A stretch of DNA of 64,000 bases from Wenjunlia tyrosinilytica (GTDB taxonomy: Bacteria; Actinomycetota; Actinomycetes; Streptomycetales; Streptomycetaceae): positions 62,001-126,000 of the forward strand of contig NZ_BMMS01000015.1 of the NCBI RefSeq assembly GCF_014646055.1, in the 5' to 3' direction. Under the pieces are notes generated by a model. The model saw only the letters and a program-made list of their open reading frames with translations. It had not been told where the DNA came from and searched no databases. The position numbers and the translations under genes were made by a program. Of this stretch, positions 41,355-51,081 are shown piece after piece. How positions within the stretch are numbered: the stretch's first letter is position 1; each line of letters opens with the position of its first letter.

Positions 41355-43697
41355 CTACTTCCGCATGATGGCGGGCTCATGCCTGCGCAGGAGCTTGGAG
41401 ACGATGAACCCCAGCACGACCGACAGCACCACCAGCATGCCGACATTGACCAGCCAGGTGGACGCAGAGTGCTCGAACAACGGGTCCGCCGTGATCTTCT
41501 GCGGCACGATGCCGTGCAGGTCGATCGTCCCCGCCATGGCACCCAGCGCCCATCGGGACGGGACCAGCCAGGCGAGCTGTTCGAGGCCGGGTACGCCGTC
41601 GAGCTGGAGGAGGGCGCCGCAGAAGACCACCTGGATGATGGCGAGCAGCACCAGCAGCGGCATCGTCACCTCCTCCTTGCGCACCAGGGCGGAGACGAAC
41701 AGGCCCAGCATCATGGCGGTGAACGACAGCAGGGCTACGGCCACGGCTGTCTCGACCAGTGGAGGCAGGAAGATCCCCTTGCCGTCGGGCGCGTTGAGCT
41801 TCACGCCGAACAGGCCCACGAGGGTGAGGACGAACGCCTGGACCACGGTGACGATGCCGAGCACCACCACCTTGGACGCCAGGTAGGCGGAACGGGAGAG
41901 CCCGACCGCACGCTCCCGTTGATAGATCACCCTCTCCTTGACCAGCTCGCGCACCGCGTTCGCCGCGCCGGTCAGCACACCGCCGACGCAGAGGATGAGC
42001 AGGGCGTTGAGCGCGGTGTCCGTGGTGAGTTCGCTGCCCGCCAGAGCGTGTGCCATCGCGCCCATGACGAACGGAAGCGCGATCATGATGGCCAGGAAGG
42101 TGCGGTCCGCGGTGAGTGCCGCGGTGTAACGGCGAATCAGGGTGCGCAGCTGGCCGCCCCAGCTCTGGGCCTTGGGCCGCTTGACGACCCCCTGCGCGGA
42201 GGAGACCGGCAGCCTGGGCTGGTCCATGGCCGCGGCTATGTACTGGTAGTACTGCGGTGACGCGCGGAACTGGCCGCTCCAGTCGCGCTCCCTGTCGTTC
42301 TCGAAAGCCTCGAACGCCTCGGGCCACTGGCTGAAGCCGAAGAACGGCAGCGCCTCCTCCGGCGGCCCGTAGTAGGCGATGCGCCCTCCGGGGGCCAGCA
42401 CGAGGAGCCGGTCGCACACGTCGAGGCTGAGCACGCTGTGCGTGACCACGATGACCGTGCGGCCGTCGTCCGCGAGCCCGCGCAGCATGTGCATCACCGA
42501 GCGGTCCATGCCGGGGTCGAGCCCCGAGGTCGGCTCGTCGAGGAAGAGCAGGGACGGCTTGGTGAGCAGCTCCAGGGCGACGCTGACGCGCTTGCGCTGG
42601 CCGCCCGAGAGGCTGTGGATGGGCTGGTCGACCCGCGCGTCCAGGCCGAGTTCGTGGATGACCTCGTCGACCCGCGCCTGCCGCTCGGCCTTCGCGGTGT
42701 CGCCGGGGAAGCGCAGTTCGGCGGCGTAGCCGAGGGCCCGGCGCACGGTCAGCTGGGAGTGCAGGATGTCGTCCTGCGGTACCAGCCCGATGCGCTGGCG
42801 CAGCTCGGCGTAGTCCCGGTAGAGGTCGCGGCCGTCGTACAGGACGGTGCCCTGTTCGGCGGGGCGCAGTCCGGTCAGGGCGTTGAGCAGGGTCGACTTG
42901 CCCGCGCCCGAGGGGCCGACGACGGCGAGCAGGCACTTCTCGCCGACCGGGAAGGAGACATGGTCCAGCAGGGTCCGGCGCCCCCGGTCCACCGTGACCG
43001 CGAGGCCCTGGACGCCGAGGGAGACCTCGCCGGTGTCCACGAACTCCTGGAGCTCGTCGCCGACGAGGACGAAGGCGGAGTGGCCTATGCCGACGATGTC
43101 ACCGGCGTCGACCGGGGCGTGGTGCACCGGCTGGCCGTTGAGGTATGTGCCGTTGTGGCTGCCGAGGTCGACGATGTCGTAGCCGCCGTCGGGACGGGCC
43201 CGCAGCTCGGCGTGGTTGCGGGAGACCACGAGGTCGTCGACGACGAGGTCGTTGTCGAGGGCGCGGCCGATGCGGATCGTGCGGGTGACCAGCTGGCGGA
43301 CCATCGTGGGCTGCCGGAACGTGCCCGTGGCGTGCGTGACCGGCGTGGGGACGACGGGCTCCGGCGTCGGCGGGGGCACCGCGCGCAGTACCGCGCAGGG
43401 GCCGGTGGAAGGGTTGCCGAAGCGGATCACGGTGCCCGGACCGACGCCGGACCGCCGCTGCACGGGTCGGCCGTCGGCGAAGGTGCCATTGGTGCTGCCC
43501 AGGTCCTCCAGCGTCCACCAGCCCTCGCCCGGCCGCAGGACGGCATGGTGCCAGGAGACGCGGGGATCGGTGAGGACGATGTCGCTCAGCGGGTCGCGCC
43601 CGACATGGTAGGACCGGCTCGTGCTCAGCACTTTCGAGTCGGTGTCGGTCTCGAGGATGAGTTGCCGTTCAGAGGGTGCGACTTGCCGCTCGCCCAT
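41355..43697 (-). CDS. FHA-domain ABC transporter, ABCG-like half transporter
   Basis: 780 residues from ATG 43697 (43706 also possible). Two FHA domains lie at about 20-105 (GRDPLSDIVL, SWHHAVL, GSTNGT) and 130-215 (GRALDNDLVV, SRNHAEL, GSHNGT). An ABC ATPase follows with Walker A GPSGAGKST, signature SLSGGQRKR and Walker B LLFLDEPTSGLD. The C-terminal half has six membrane segments. FHA domains bind phosphothreonine, so transport is likely gated by Ser/Thr kinases. Homologous proteins in mycobacteria (Rv1747) are phospho-regulated. Confidence 0.93.
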   Translation of the reverse strand: MGERQVAPSERQLILETDTDSKVLSTSRSYHVGRDPLSDIVLTDPRVSWHHAVLRPGEGWWTLEDLGSTNGTFADGRPVQRRSGVGPGTVIRFGNPSTGPCAVLRAVPPPTPEPVVPTPVTHATGTFRQPTMVRQLVTRTIRIGRALDNDLVVDDLVVSRNHAELRARPDGGYDIVDLGSHNGTYLNGQPVHHAPVDAGDIVGIGHSAFVLVGDELQEFVDTGEVSLGVQGLAVTVDRGRRTLLDHVSFPVGEKCLLAVVGPSGAGKSTLLNALTGLRPAEQGTVLYDGRDLYRDYAELRQRIGLVPQDDILHSQLTVRRALGYAAELRFPGDTAKAERQARVDEVIHELGLDARVDQPIHSLSGGQRKRVSVALELLTKPSLLFLDEPTSGLDPGMDRSVMHMLRGLADDGRTVIVVTHSVLSLDVCDRLLVLAPGGRIAYYGPPEEALPFFGFSQWPEAFEAFENDRERDWSGQFRASPQYYQYIAAAMDQPRLPVSSAQGVVKRPKAQSWGGQLRTLIRRYTAALTADRTFLAIMIALPFVMGAMAHALAGSELTTDTALNALLILCVGGVLTGAANAVRELVKERVIYQRERAVGLSRSAYLASKVVVLGIVTVVQAFVLTLVGLFGVKLNAPDGKGIFLPPLVETAVAVALLSFTAMMLGLFVSALVRKEEVTMPLLVLLAIIQVVFCGALLQLDGVPGLEQLAWLVPSRWALGAMAGTIDLHGIVPQKITADPLFEHSASTWLVNVGMLVVLSVVLGFIVSKLLRRHEPAIMRK

Positions 43698-43800
43698 ACG
43701 CCACAATCTACCGGCGACGTTCGAACATCACGTGGCAAATCGCGTAATACGCCGAATCAGGCGCGCTGCGTGAGCGGCCGCGCTGTCGCACACTGGACCC

Positions 43801-44670
43801 ATGCCGGAACTGCCGGAAGTCGAAGCCCTTGCCGCGTTCCTCACCGAGCGCCTCGTCGGCAGGCAGGTGGAACGTGTCATGCCGGCCGCGATCAGCGTCC
43901 TCAAGACCTACGACCCGCCGCTGACCGAGCTCGAAGGGCGCACCGTCTCCGGGGTGCGCAGGCACGGCAAGTTCCTCGACATCGCCACCGAAGGCGGGCC
44001 CCACCTGGTCGTCCACCTGGCGCGGGCCGGCTGGCTGCGCTGGAAGGAGGACCTGCCGCAGACCCCGCCGAGGCCCGGCAAGGGTCCGCTGGCGCTGCGG
44101 CTGCGGCTGGCCGAGCCGCAGGGCTGGGGCTTCGACCTCACCGAAGCCGGGACGCAGAAGCGCCTGGCCGTCCACGTGGTGCGGGACCCTTCGCGGGTGC
44201 CCGGAATCGAACGGCTGGGCCCCGACCCGCTCGGCGAGGAGTTCACCCAGGAGGTCTTCACGGAGCTGCTGGGCCGTGAGAACCGCAGGATCAAGGGAGT
44301 GTTGCGCGACCAGAGCCTGATCGCGGGCATCGGCAACGCCTACTCGGACGAGATCCTGCACGTGGCGAAGATGTCGCCGTTCCAGCTGACCACCCATCTC
44401 AGCGACTACGACGTGGAACGGCTGTACAGGGCGATCGGCACCACGCTGCGCGAGGCGGTGGAGCGCTCGCGCGGGCTCGCGGTGGGGGAGCTGAAGGCGG
44501 AGAAGAAGAGCGGACTGCGCGTCCACGGGCGGGCGGGGCAGCCCTGCCCGGTGTGCGGCGACACGATCCGCGAGGTGTCGTACCGGGACTCGGCGACGCA
44601 GTACTGCCCGACGTGCCAGACGGGCGGCAAGCCGCTGGCGGACCGGCGGATGTCGAGGCTGCTGAAGTAG
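43801..44670 (+). CDS. Fpg/Nei-family DNA glycosylase
   Basis: 289 residues, ATG 43801. After Met, Pro2 and Glu3 are the catalytic nucleophile and acid (PELPEVEALA). Helix-two-turn-helix with DQSLIAGIGNAYSDEILH and a C-terminal zinc finger of C-x2-C...C-x2-C type (QPCPVCGD and QYCPTCQT) are present. It excises oxidised bases and cleaves abasic sites. Whether it is Fpg or Nei/Nth-like cannot be settled by eye. Confidence 0.9.
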   Translation: MPELPEVEALAAFLTERLVGRQVERVMPAAISVLKTYDPPLTELEGRTVSGVRRHGKFLDIATEGGPHLVVHLARAGWLRWKEDLPQTPPRPGKGPLALRLRLAEPQGWGFDLTEAGTQKRLAVHVVRDPSRVPGIERLGPDPLGEEFTQEVFTELLGRENRRIKGVLRDQSLIAGIGNAYSDEILHVAKMSPFQLTTHLSDYDVERLYRAIGTTLREAVERSRGLAVGELKAEKKSGLRVHGRAGQPCPVCGDTIREVSYRDSATQYCPTCQTGGKPLADRRMSRLLK

Positions 44671-44786
44671 CGCCGACGCCGGCTGACCCGCGGGTCCGGG
44701 CGTGAGCGTCCGGCGGGCGCCCCGCGGTCGTCCCGGCCGTGCGCCTACCGCCCTGCCGCCGTGCGCCTCCCGCCGTGCCCTGCGCC

Positions 44787-45077
44787 TCAGTGCACGAAGT
44801 GGAAGATGGTCTCACCCTCGACGACATCCGGCTCCACGGCGACGGACGCCAGGTTCTCCTTGACCCACTGCGTCGCCCTCCGGGTGGACTCCAGCGTCCC
44901 CTCGCGGTCCTGGCACACCGTGACGCTGAAGCCGCCCTCGGCGTCCTTGACCATGTAGTAGGCGAGGAAGCCCGGGACCGTCGTCATCAGCTCCCGCACC
45001 TCGGCATCGCGTACTTCGAGCTCGGAGACGAACTTGGGAGCGCTGCCTCCCGAGTAGCGGCGAACGACTGCGTACAT
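44787..45077 (-). CDS. Small dimeric alpha-beta-barrel-like protein
   Basis: 96 residues, ATG 45077 with GGGAGG upstream. Starts MYAVVRRYSGGSAPKFVSEL and contains PGFLAYYMVKDAEGGFSVTV, a pattern like antibiotic-biosynthesis-monooxygenase or EthD-type barrels. The acidic C-terminal strand is VVEGETIFHFVH. No catalytic role can be assigned. Confidence 0.75.
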   Translation of the reverse strand: MYAVVRRYSGGSAPKFVSELEVRDAEVRELMTTVPGFLAYYMVKDAEGGFSVTVCQDREGTLESTRRATQWVKENLASVAVEPDVVEGETIFHFVH

Positions 45078-45296
45078 GGTGACCTCCCAGGGGCGGGGCT
45101 GCCGGGCGTCCTCGGAACGGCACCCGTACTCCCATCGAAACCACGCCTGCCCGGTCCTGCCACTCGGCCGGAACCGGGGCGTCGCGGCGCCCCGGCCGTG
45201 CCCGGCCGGTCAGCGAGAAGAACGGCCCGGCCGCTGAGCTGCGTGAACGCTTCAGTAGAGTGCGGCTGCCGTCCCCGCGCCGACCGAGGTGTCCCT

Positions 45297-46562
45297 GTGA
45301 GCTCCGACCGACCAGTGCCGTCCGCCGACGGCGGGCCCGTGGCGGTCGTCGGCATCGGGGCCGACGGCTGGGCGGGACTCAACGCCCGTGCCCGCGACGA
45401 ACTGCGCGGCGCGCGGGCCCTCATCGGGGCGCCGCGCCAACTCGGCATGCTGCCGCCCGAGTGCGCGGGGGAGCGGATCGCCTGGCCCTCACCCCTGCGT
45501 CCGGCCGTACGCGCCCTTCTCGCCGCCCACTCGGGGCGGCGGCTGGCCGTCCTGGCCAGCGGCGATCCGATGTTCTTCGGGATCGGCCGGGCACTGGCCG
45601 ACGAGGTGGGCGCCGACCGGCTCGTCGTCCTGCCGCACCCGTCCTCGGTGTCCTACGCGTGCGCCCGCCTCGGCTGGCCGGTGGAGGAGACCGAGGTGGT
45701 CAGCCTCGTCGGGCGCCCCACCGACTCACTGGCCCTCTCCCTCCACGCCGGGCGCAGGCTCCTGGTGCTCAGCGCCGGTGCGGCGACCCCGTGGGAGGTC
45801 GCCGACCTGCTGACCGCGCGGGGATTCGGGCCCAGCCTCCTGACCGTGCTGGAACAGCTCGGCGGGGACCGCGAGCGGTCCGTCCACGGCACCGCCGGCT
45901 CCTGGAGGCATCCGCAGGGCGACCCCCTCAACGTCGTGGCCGTCGAGTGCCGCCCCGCCCCGGACGCGCTGCGCCTGTCCACCGTCCCCGGCCTGCCCGA
46001 CCAGGCGTACGAGAGCGACGGCCAGCTGACGAAGCGCCATGTGCGGGCCGCCACGCTCGCCGCACTGGCCCCCGCGCCGGGCGAGCTCCTGTGGGACGTC
46101 GGCGGCGGCTCGGGCAGCGTCGCCGTGGAGTGGATGCGCGCCCACCGCACCTGCCGGGCGGTCTGCGTCGAGCAGGACCCGGTCCGCGCCTCCCGTATCG
46201 AGCGCAACGCCGCCGCCCTCGGCGTGCCCGGACTGCGGATCTTGACCGGCCGGGCACCCGAGGCGCTGGCCGGGCTCCCGGCGCGGGACGCCGCACCGGA
46301 CGCGGTGTTCGTCGGCGGCGGGCTCACCACCCCTGGACTGCTGAGCACCTGCTGGGACGCGCTCGCGGAGGGAGGCAGGCTCGTGGCCAACGCGGTCACG
46401 CTGGAGTCCGAGGCCGTGCTGGCAGACTGGTACGGGCGCCACGGCGGCGAACTCGTGCGGCTGGCGGTCGCCCACGCCGTGCCCGTGGGCGGCTTCACCG
46501 GATGGCGCCAGGCCATGCCGGTCACTCAGTGGAGCGCCGTCAAACGAGGAGACGAGCGATGA
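45297..46562 (+). CDS. cobL: Precorrin-6Y C5,15-methyltransferase CobL (CbiE-CbiT fusion)
   Basis: 421 residues from GTG 45297, GAGGTG upstream. The N-terminal half is a tetrapyrrole methylase (VAVVGIGADGW, ASGDPMFFGIG); the C-terminal half is a class I SAM methyltransferase-decarboxylase (KRHVRAATLAALAP, LWDVGGGSGSVAVEW). Together they methylate C5 and C15 and decarboxylate the acetate at C12. cobM follows with a 4-base overlap (ATGA). Confidence 0.95.
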   Translation: MSSDRPVPSADGGPVAVVGIGADGWAGLNARARDELRGARALIGAPRQLGMLPPECAGERIAWPSPLRPAVRALLAAHSGRRLAVLASGDPMFFGIGRALADEVGADRLVVLPHPSSVSYACARLGWPVEETEVVSLVGRPTDSLALSLHAGRRLLVLSAGAATPWEVADLLTARGFGPSLLTVLEQLGGDRERSVHGTAGSWRHPQGDPLNVVAVECRPAPDALRLSTVPGLPDQAYESDGQLTKRHVRAATLAALAPAPGELLWDVGGGSGSVAVEWMRAHRTCRAVCVEQDPVRASRIERNAAALGVPGLRILTGRAPEALAGLPARDAAPDAVFVGGGLTTPGLLSTCWDALAEGGRLVANAVTLESEAVLADWYGRHGGELVRLAVAHAVPVGGFTGWRQAMPVTQWSAVKRGDER

Positions 46563-47323
46563 CGGTGTACTTCATCGGTGCGGGTCCCGGTGCCGCGGAC
46601 CTGATCACCCTGCGCGGACAGCGCACCCTGGCCCGCTGCGGGGTCTGCCTGTACGCGGGCAGCCTGGTACCGCGCGAACTGCTGGCCGAGTGCCCGCCGG
46701 GCGCCCGCCTGGTCGACACCGCGCGGCTCGACCTCGACCGGATCACCGAGGAGTTCGTGCGCGCGCACCGCGAGGGGCAGGACGTGGCCCGGCTGCACTC
46801 CGGCGACCCGTCGGTGTTCAGCGCGGTGGCCGAGCAGATGCGCCGCCTCGACGCGGAGGGCATCGCGTACGAGGTGGTGCCCGGAGTCCCCGCGTTCGCG
46901 GCGGCGGCGGCCGCGCTCAAGCGTGAGCTGACCGTGCCGACCGTGGGCCAGACGGTGATCCTCACCCGGATCGCCCAGCAGGCCACCCCGATGCCCGGGG
47001 GTGAGGACCTGGCCACCCTCGGCCGCAGCCGCGCCCTGATCGTGCTGCACCTGGCCGCGCGCCACGTGGACCGGGTGGTCGCCGAACTGGTGCCGCACTA
47101 CGGCGAGGACTGCCCGGCGGCCGTGGTGGCGATGGCCAGCCGCCCCGACGAACTGGTGCTGCGGGGCACCCTCGGCGACATCGCCGGGCAGGTGAAGGCC
47201 GCCGGGGTGGTACGCACGGCGGTGATCATGGCGGGTGCCACGCTGGGCGCGCGGGAGTTCCGCGACAGCCATCTGTACTCGTCGGCACGCGAGCGCCCGC
47301 ACACCCCGTGCGACACGCCCTAG
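46559..47323 (+). CDS. cobM: Precorrin-4 C11-methyltransferase CobM
   Basis: 254 residues, ATG 46559. Tetrapyrrole methylase fold: VYFIGAGPGAADLITLRG, YAGSLVP, RLHSGDPSVF, YEVVPGVPAF, LTVP, and MAGATLG near the end. It adds the methyl group at C11. Its stop overlaps the convergent cbiD stop (CTAG), so the two transcripts meet. Confidence 0.95.
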   Translation: MTVYFIGAGPGAADLITLRGQRTLARCGVCLYAGSLVPRELLAECPPGARLVDTARLDLDRITEEFVRAHREGQDVARLHSGDPSVFSAVAEQMRRLDAEGIAYEVVPGVPAFAAAAAALKRELTVPTVGQTVILTRIAQQATPMPGGEDLATLGRSRALIVLHLAARHVDRVVAELVPHYGEDCPAAVVAMASRPDELVLRGTLGDIAGQVKAAGVVRTAVIMAGATLGAREFRDSHLYSSARERPHTPCDTP

Positions 47324-48459
47324 CCGCCCCGAGGGCCCTTGGCCGGCGCCTGGCCCACCACGCCGCCCGCGCGGTCGACGCAGATCACGTCCACGGCCAC
47401 CGGCGCTCCCCGCAGCACCCCGAGCGCTGTCTCCCGGGCGGCGGCGGCCACCAGGTCCCCCAGCGGCACCCCTCGCGCCGCGCACAGCTGGACGGTCTCC
47501 AGGCCGGTGTTGGCCGAGGCCACTGCCGCGGCCAGGGCCTCGTCGGCGCCGCCCGCGCGGGCGAGGCCGGCCAGGAAGCCCTTGTCCACCTGCGACCGGG
47601 AGGAGTGGAGGTCGAGATGGCCCGCCGCGAGCTTGGAGAGCTTGGCGAAGCCCCCGGCGACGGTCAGCCGGGGCACGGGGTGGCGCCGCAGGTACTTCAG
47701 CACGGCGCCGGCGAAGTCGCCCATGTCCAGCAGGGCGTCCTGCGGCAGCCCGTGCACCGCCGCGGCGACCTTCTCCGAGGTCGAGCCCGTGCAGCCGGCG
47801 ACATGGGTGCGTCCGGCGGCGCGTGCGACGTCCACACCGCGCCGGATGCTGTCGATCCACGCCGAGCACGAGTAGGGCACCACGATGCCGGTGGTGCCCA
47901 GGATGGACAGACCGCCGAGGATGCCCAGGCGGGGGTTCCAGGTGCCGCGGGCGATCTCCTCGCCGTTGTCCACCGAGATCTCGATCTCGACGTCCCCGCT
48001 CCCGCCGTGCTCCGCCGCGACCGCGGCGACCGCCTCGCGCATCATCCGCCGGGGCACGGGGTTGACGGCGGGCTCGCCGACCTCGAGCGGGAGCCCGGGG
48101 CGGGTGACGGTGCCCACGCCGGGACCCGCCCTGAAGACCACCCCGGCACCGGGGGGAGCGTGCCGCACGGTCGCGCGCACCATCGCGCCATGGGTGACGT
48201 CGGGGTCGTCCCCGGCGTCCTTGACGATCCCGGCCATCGCCCGGCCGGGGCCGAGCTCCTCGGCGGCGAGCACGAACGCGGGACGCTGCCCCTTCGGCAG
48301 GGTGATGCCCACCGGATCGGGGAAGTCGCCGGTCAGCAACGCGGTGTACGCGGCCGTCGTGGCCGCCGTCGCGCACGCGCCCGTCGTCCAGCCGTGCCGC
48401 AGTCCGGTGCGTTCCAGCTGCGCCGCGCGGCCGCCCTCGGCCCGAGGCCGCTCAGTCAC
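47320..48459 (-). CDS. cbiD: Cobalt-precorrin-5B C1-methyltransferase CbiD
   Basis: 379 residues from GTG 48459, GTGGAAG upstream; the open frame extends through the 18-bp minisatellite but those codons would be a Gly/Ser/Thr/Ala repeat and are unlikely to be translated. CbiD features: LRHGWTTGACATAATTAAY, VSVDNGEEIARGTWNPRLGILGG-type core, LGTTGIVVPYSCSAW, and AGCTGSTSEK. It methylates C1 in the cobalt-early pathway and stands in for the missing CobF. It is alone on its strand between cobM and the repeat. Confidence 0.95.
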   Translation of the reverse strand: MTERPRAEGGRAAQLERTGLRHGWTTGACATAATTAAYTALLTGDFPDPVGITLPKGQRPAFVLAAEELGPGRAMAGIVKDAGDDPDVTHGAMVRATVRHAPPGAGVVFRAGPGVGTVTRPGLPLEVGEPAVNPVPRRMMREAVAAVAAEHGGSGDVEIEISVDNGEEIARGTWNPRLGILGGLSILGTTGIVVPYSCSAWIDSIRRGVDVARAAGRTHVAGCTGSTSEKVAAAVHGLPQDALLDMGDFAGAVLKYLRRHPVPRLTVAGGFAKLSKLAAGHLDLHSSRSQVDKGFLAGLARAGGADEALAAAVASANTGLETVQLCAARGVPLGDLVAAAARETALGVLRGAPVAVDVICVDRAGGVVGQAPAKGPRGG

Positions 48460-48481
48460 CTTCCACCCCACAGGAACTGCC

Positions 48482-48607
48482 GACCCGGCCCCGGTACCCG
48501 ACCCGGCCCCGGTACCCGACCCGGCCCCGGTACCCGACCCGGCCCCGGTACCCGACCCGGCCCCGGTACCCGACCCGGCCCCGGTACCCGACCCGGCCCC
48601 GGTACCC
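48482..48607. repeat. Seven perfect tandem copies of an 18-bp repeat
   Basis: Seven exact copies of GACCCGGCCCCGGTACCC run from 48482 to 48607; a degenerate eighth follows to 48622. The array fills the gap between the cbiD start and the cobK start. There are no unique spacers, so it is a minisatellite and not a CRISPR array. Each unit contains GGTACC and a GGCCCC half-dyad. Confidence 0.95.
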
Positions 48608-48662
48608 GACCCGGCCCGTACCGTCGCCGGGAACCCCGTCCCCACCGGAACGGAGCGCCGCG

Positions 48663-49409
48663 GTGACCCGCCACGTCCTCGTCCTCGGCGGCACCACCGA
48701 GGCCCGCCGCCTCGCCGCCGAACTCACCGGCGATCCCACGCTGCTCGTCACCAGCTCCCTCGCCGGACGGGTCGCCGAGCCCCGCCTGCCCGCCGGGCAG
48801 GTGCGTGTCGGGGGGTTCGGCGGCCCGCAGGGCCTGGCCCGCTGGCTGCGCGAGCACCGGGTGGACGCACTCATCGACGCGACCCATCCCTTCGCCGACA
48901 CCATCAGCTTCAACGCGGCCGAGGCGGCCGCCGCCGTCCATGTTCCCCTGCTCGCCCTGCGCCGCCCCGGGTGGGTGCCGGGCGAGGGAGACCGGTGGCA
49001 CCGCACGGGTTCGCTGGAGGGCGCCGCCGAGCTGCTGCCCTCCCTGGGGGAACGGGTCTTCCTCACCACCGGCCGGATGGGGCTCGCCGCCTTCGCCTCC
49101 CTGGACGGGCTGTGGTTCCTGGTCCGCTCGGTCGACCCGCCCGAGCCGCCGGTACCCGCGCGGATGGAGGTCCTGCTCGACCGGGGCCCGTTCACCGTCG
49201 AGGGGGAGGCGGAGCTGCTGCGCCGCCACCGCGTCGATGTGCTCGTGACCAAGGACAGCGGCGCCGCGGCCACCGCCGCCAAGCTGACCGCCGCCCGTGA
49301 GGCCGGGCTGGCGGTCGTGGTGGTGCGGCGGCCGCCCGCCCCCGAGGGCGTCATGGAGGTCCGGGACACGGCCGGCGCCGTGGCCTGGCTGCGGGAGACC
49401 CTCGGCTGA
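48663..49409 (+). CDS. cobK: Precorrin-6A reductase CobK
   Basis: 248 residues from GTG 48663. Rossmann-like start HVLVLGGTTEARRLAAEL, ATHPFADTISFNA, LALRRPGW, TTGRMGL and VLVTKDSG are characteristic. It reduces precorrin-6A with NADPH. It lies downstream of the minisatellite; no overlapping partner follows on this strand. Confidence 0.93.
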   Translation: MTRHVLVLGGTTEARRLAAELTGDPTLLVTSSLAGRVAEPRLPAGQVRVGGFGGPQGLARWLREHRVDALIDATHPFADTISFNAAEAAAAVHVPLLALRRPGWVPGEGDRWHRTGSLEGAAELLPSLGERVFLTTGRMGLAAFASLDGLWFLVRSVDPPEPPVPARMEVLLDRGPFTVEGEAELLRRHRVDVLVTKDSGAAATAAKLTAAREAGLAVVVVRRPPAPEGVMEVRDTAGAVAWLRETLG

Positions 49410-49416
49410 CGGGCCC

Positions 49417-51081
49417 TCAGCCGCCCGGGTGGCGGCGCGGCGTCCAGACCGCCTCGGTCCCGTCGCCGCGCTCCACCACCCGCGTCTGCGAGGAGCCGAC
49501 CAGAAGGATCGTGCGCATGTCCACCTGCTCGGGGTCGAGATCGGCCAGCCGGACGATCCGCACCCGCTCCGTCGGCCCTCCCACGTCCCGTGCCAGCACC
49601 ACCGGGGTGTCGGGTGCCCGGTGCTCGAGCAGCAACTCCCGGGCCTTGCCGACCTGCCACACGCGGCTGCGCGAGCCCGGGTTGTACAGCGCCAGCACCA
49701 GGTCCGCGGCGGCCGCGGCCCTCAGCCGTTCGGCGATGACCTCCCAGGGCTTGAGCCGGTCGGACAACGAGACCACCGCGTAGTCGTGCCCGAGCGGGGC
49801 GCCCACCCGGGAGGCAGCGGCATTGGCGGCCGTGACCCCCGGGAGAACCTCGACCGGGACATCCCGGTAGGGGTCGCTGCTCGCCACCTCCAGCACGGCC
49901 GTCGCCATGGCGAACACACCCGGATCGCCGGAGGAGACCACGGCCACCCTGCGGCCCGCTCGGGCCAGGTCCAGGGCGAACTCGGCGCGTTCGGACTCCA
50001 CCTTGTTGTCCGAGGCATGGCGGCGCTGGCCGGGACGGACCGGGACCCGGTCCAGGTAGGTCGTGTAGCCCACCAGGTCCTCGGCGTCGGCGAGCGCCCC
50101 ACGGGCCTCGGGCGTCAGCCACATCGGCCCGGCGGGTCCGAGGCCGACGACCACGACCCGCCCCTGCCGCCCGCGGTCGGGCCGGCCGTCGCAGACCGTG
50201 GTGGCGACCGTGCGGACGGATGCGCCGGCGGCCGCGGCGGCGGCCGTGTCGACCCTCGCCGCGCCGGCTTCGGCGGCCCGCGGCCCCTGCTCGGGCGCGC
50301 CGATCCTGCTGGGCAGAACCGCCACGGAGAAGTAGGGAACGGACTCGGGGTCCACCTCCGCCAGCGGCGCGGTGCGCTCCCCGGCCATCGTCGCCCGCTC
50401 CACGTAGTGCGCCTGCGACAGCCGGCCCGAACGCTCCAGGGCACGGCGGACCGCGGGGAAGGTGCGGCCGAGCTTCAGCACCGCGGCCGCGTCCGACGAG
50501 GCCAGCCGCGCCGCCAACTCCTCCTCGGGAAGGGTGCCCGGGAGCACGGTCAGCACCTCCTCGCCCTCCACCAGGGGCCGCCCGATCCTGGCCGCGGCGG
50601 CGCTCACCGAGGTGACCCCCGGCACCACCTCGGTGGGGTAGCGGTGCGCCAGGCGCTTGTGCATGTGCATGTAGGAGCCGTAGAAGAACGGATCGCCCTC
50701 GGCGAGCACGGCGACATCGCGCCCGGCGTCGAGATGGGCCGCCAGCCGCGCCGCGGCCTCCTCGTAGAACTCGTCCATCGCGCCCCGGTAGCCGCCCGGG
50801 TGGTCGGTGGTCTCCGTGGTCACCGGGTAGACCAGCTTCTCCTCCACCTGGTCCGGGCGCAGATACCGCTCGGCGATGGAACGGGCGATACTGCGGCCGT
50901 GCCGGGCGCTGTGGTACGCCACGACGTCCGCCGAGCCGATCAGCTCCACGGCCCGCACGGTCATCAGCGAGGGATCGCCGGGGCCGAGTCCGACGCCGTA
51001 GAGGCGGCCCTTGGCCGGGCGGCCCGTCGCCCCGGGGCGCTCCGCCGTGCCCCGAGAGGCCCGCTCCGTCTGCTCGTTCAC
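49417..51081 (-). CDS. cobIJ: Fused precorrin-2 C20-methyltransferase / precorrin-3B C17-methyltransferase (CobI-CobJ)
   Basis: 554 residues from GTG 51081, GAGGAAGA upstream. N-terminal CobI unit (about 25-270): [45 protein letters not shown]-terminal CobJ unit (about 310-550): [44 protein letters not shown]. An Ala-rich linker joins them. The GTGA overlap with cobH and the downstream position place it third in the cobG-cobH-cobIJ operon. Such fusions are usual in actinobacteria. Confidence 0.95.
   Translation of the reverse strand: MNEQTERASRGTAERPGATGRPAKGRLYGVGLGPGDPSLMTVRAVELIGSADVVAYHSARHGRSIARSIAERYLRPDQVEEKLVYPVTTETTDHPGGYRGAMDEFYEEAAARLAAHLDAGRDVAVLAEGDPFFYGSYMHMHKRLAHRYPTEVVPGVTSVSAAAARIGRPLVEGEEVLTVLPGTLPEEELAARLASSDAAAVLKLGRTFPAVRRALERSGRLSQAHYVERATMAGERTAPLAEVDPESVPYFSVAVLPSRIGAPEQGPRAAEAGAARVDTAAAAAAGASVRTVATTVCDGRPDRGRQGRVVVVGLGPAGPMWLTPEARGALADAEDLVGYTTYLDRVPVRPGQRRHASDNKVESERAEFALDLARAGRRVAVVSSGDPGVFAMATAVLEVASSDPYRDVPVEVLPGVTAANAAASRVGAPLGHDYAVVSLSDRLKPWEVIAERLRAAAAADLVLALYNPGSRSRVWQVGKARELLLEHRAPDTPVVLARDVGGPTERVRIVRLADLDPEQVDMRTILLVGSSQTRVVERGDGTEAVWTPRRHPGG

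Noticed and set aside
48482-48622. Possible CRISPR array
   Set aside because: Repeat units are contiguous 18-mers without spacers and no cas gene is present.
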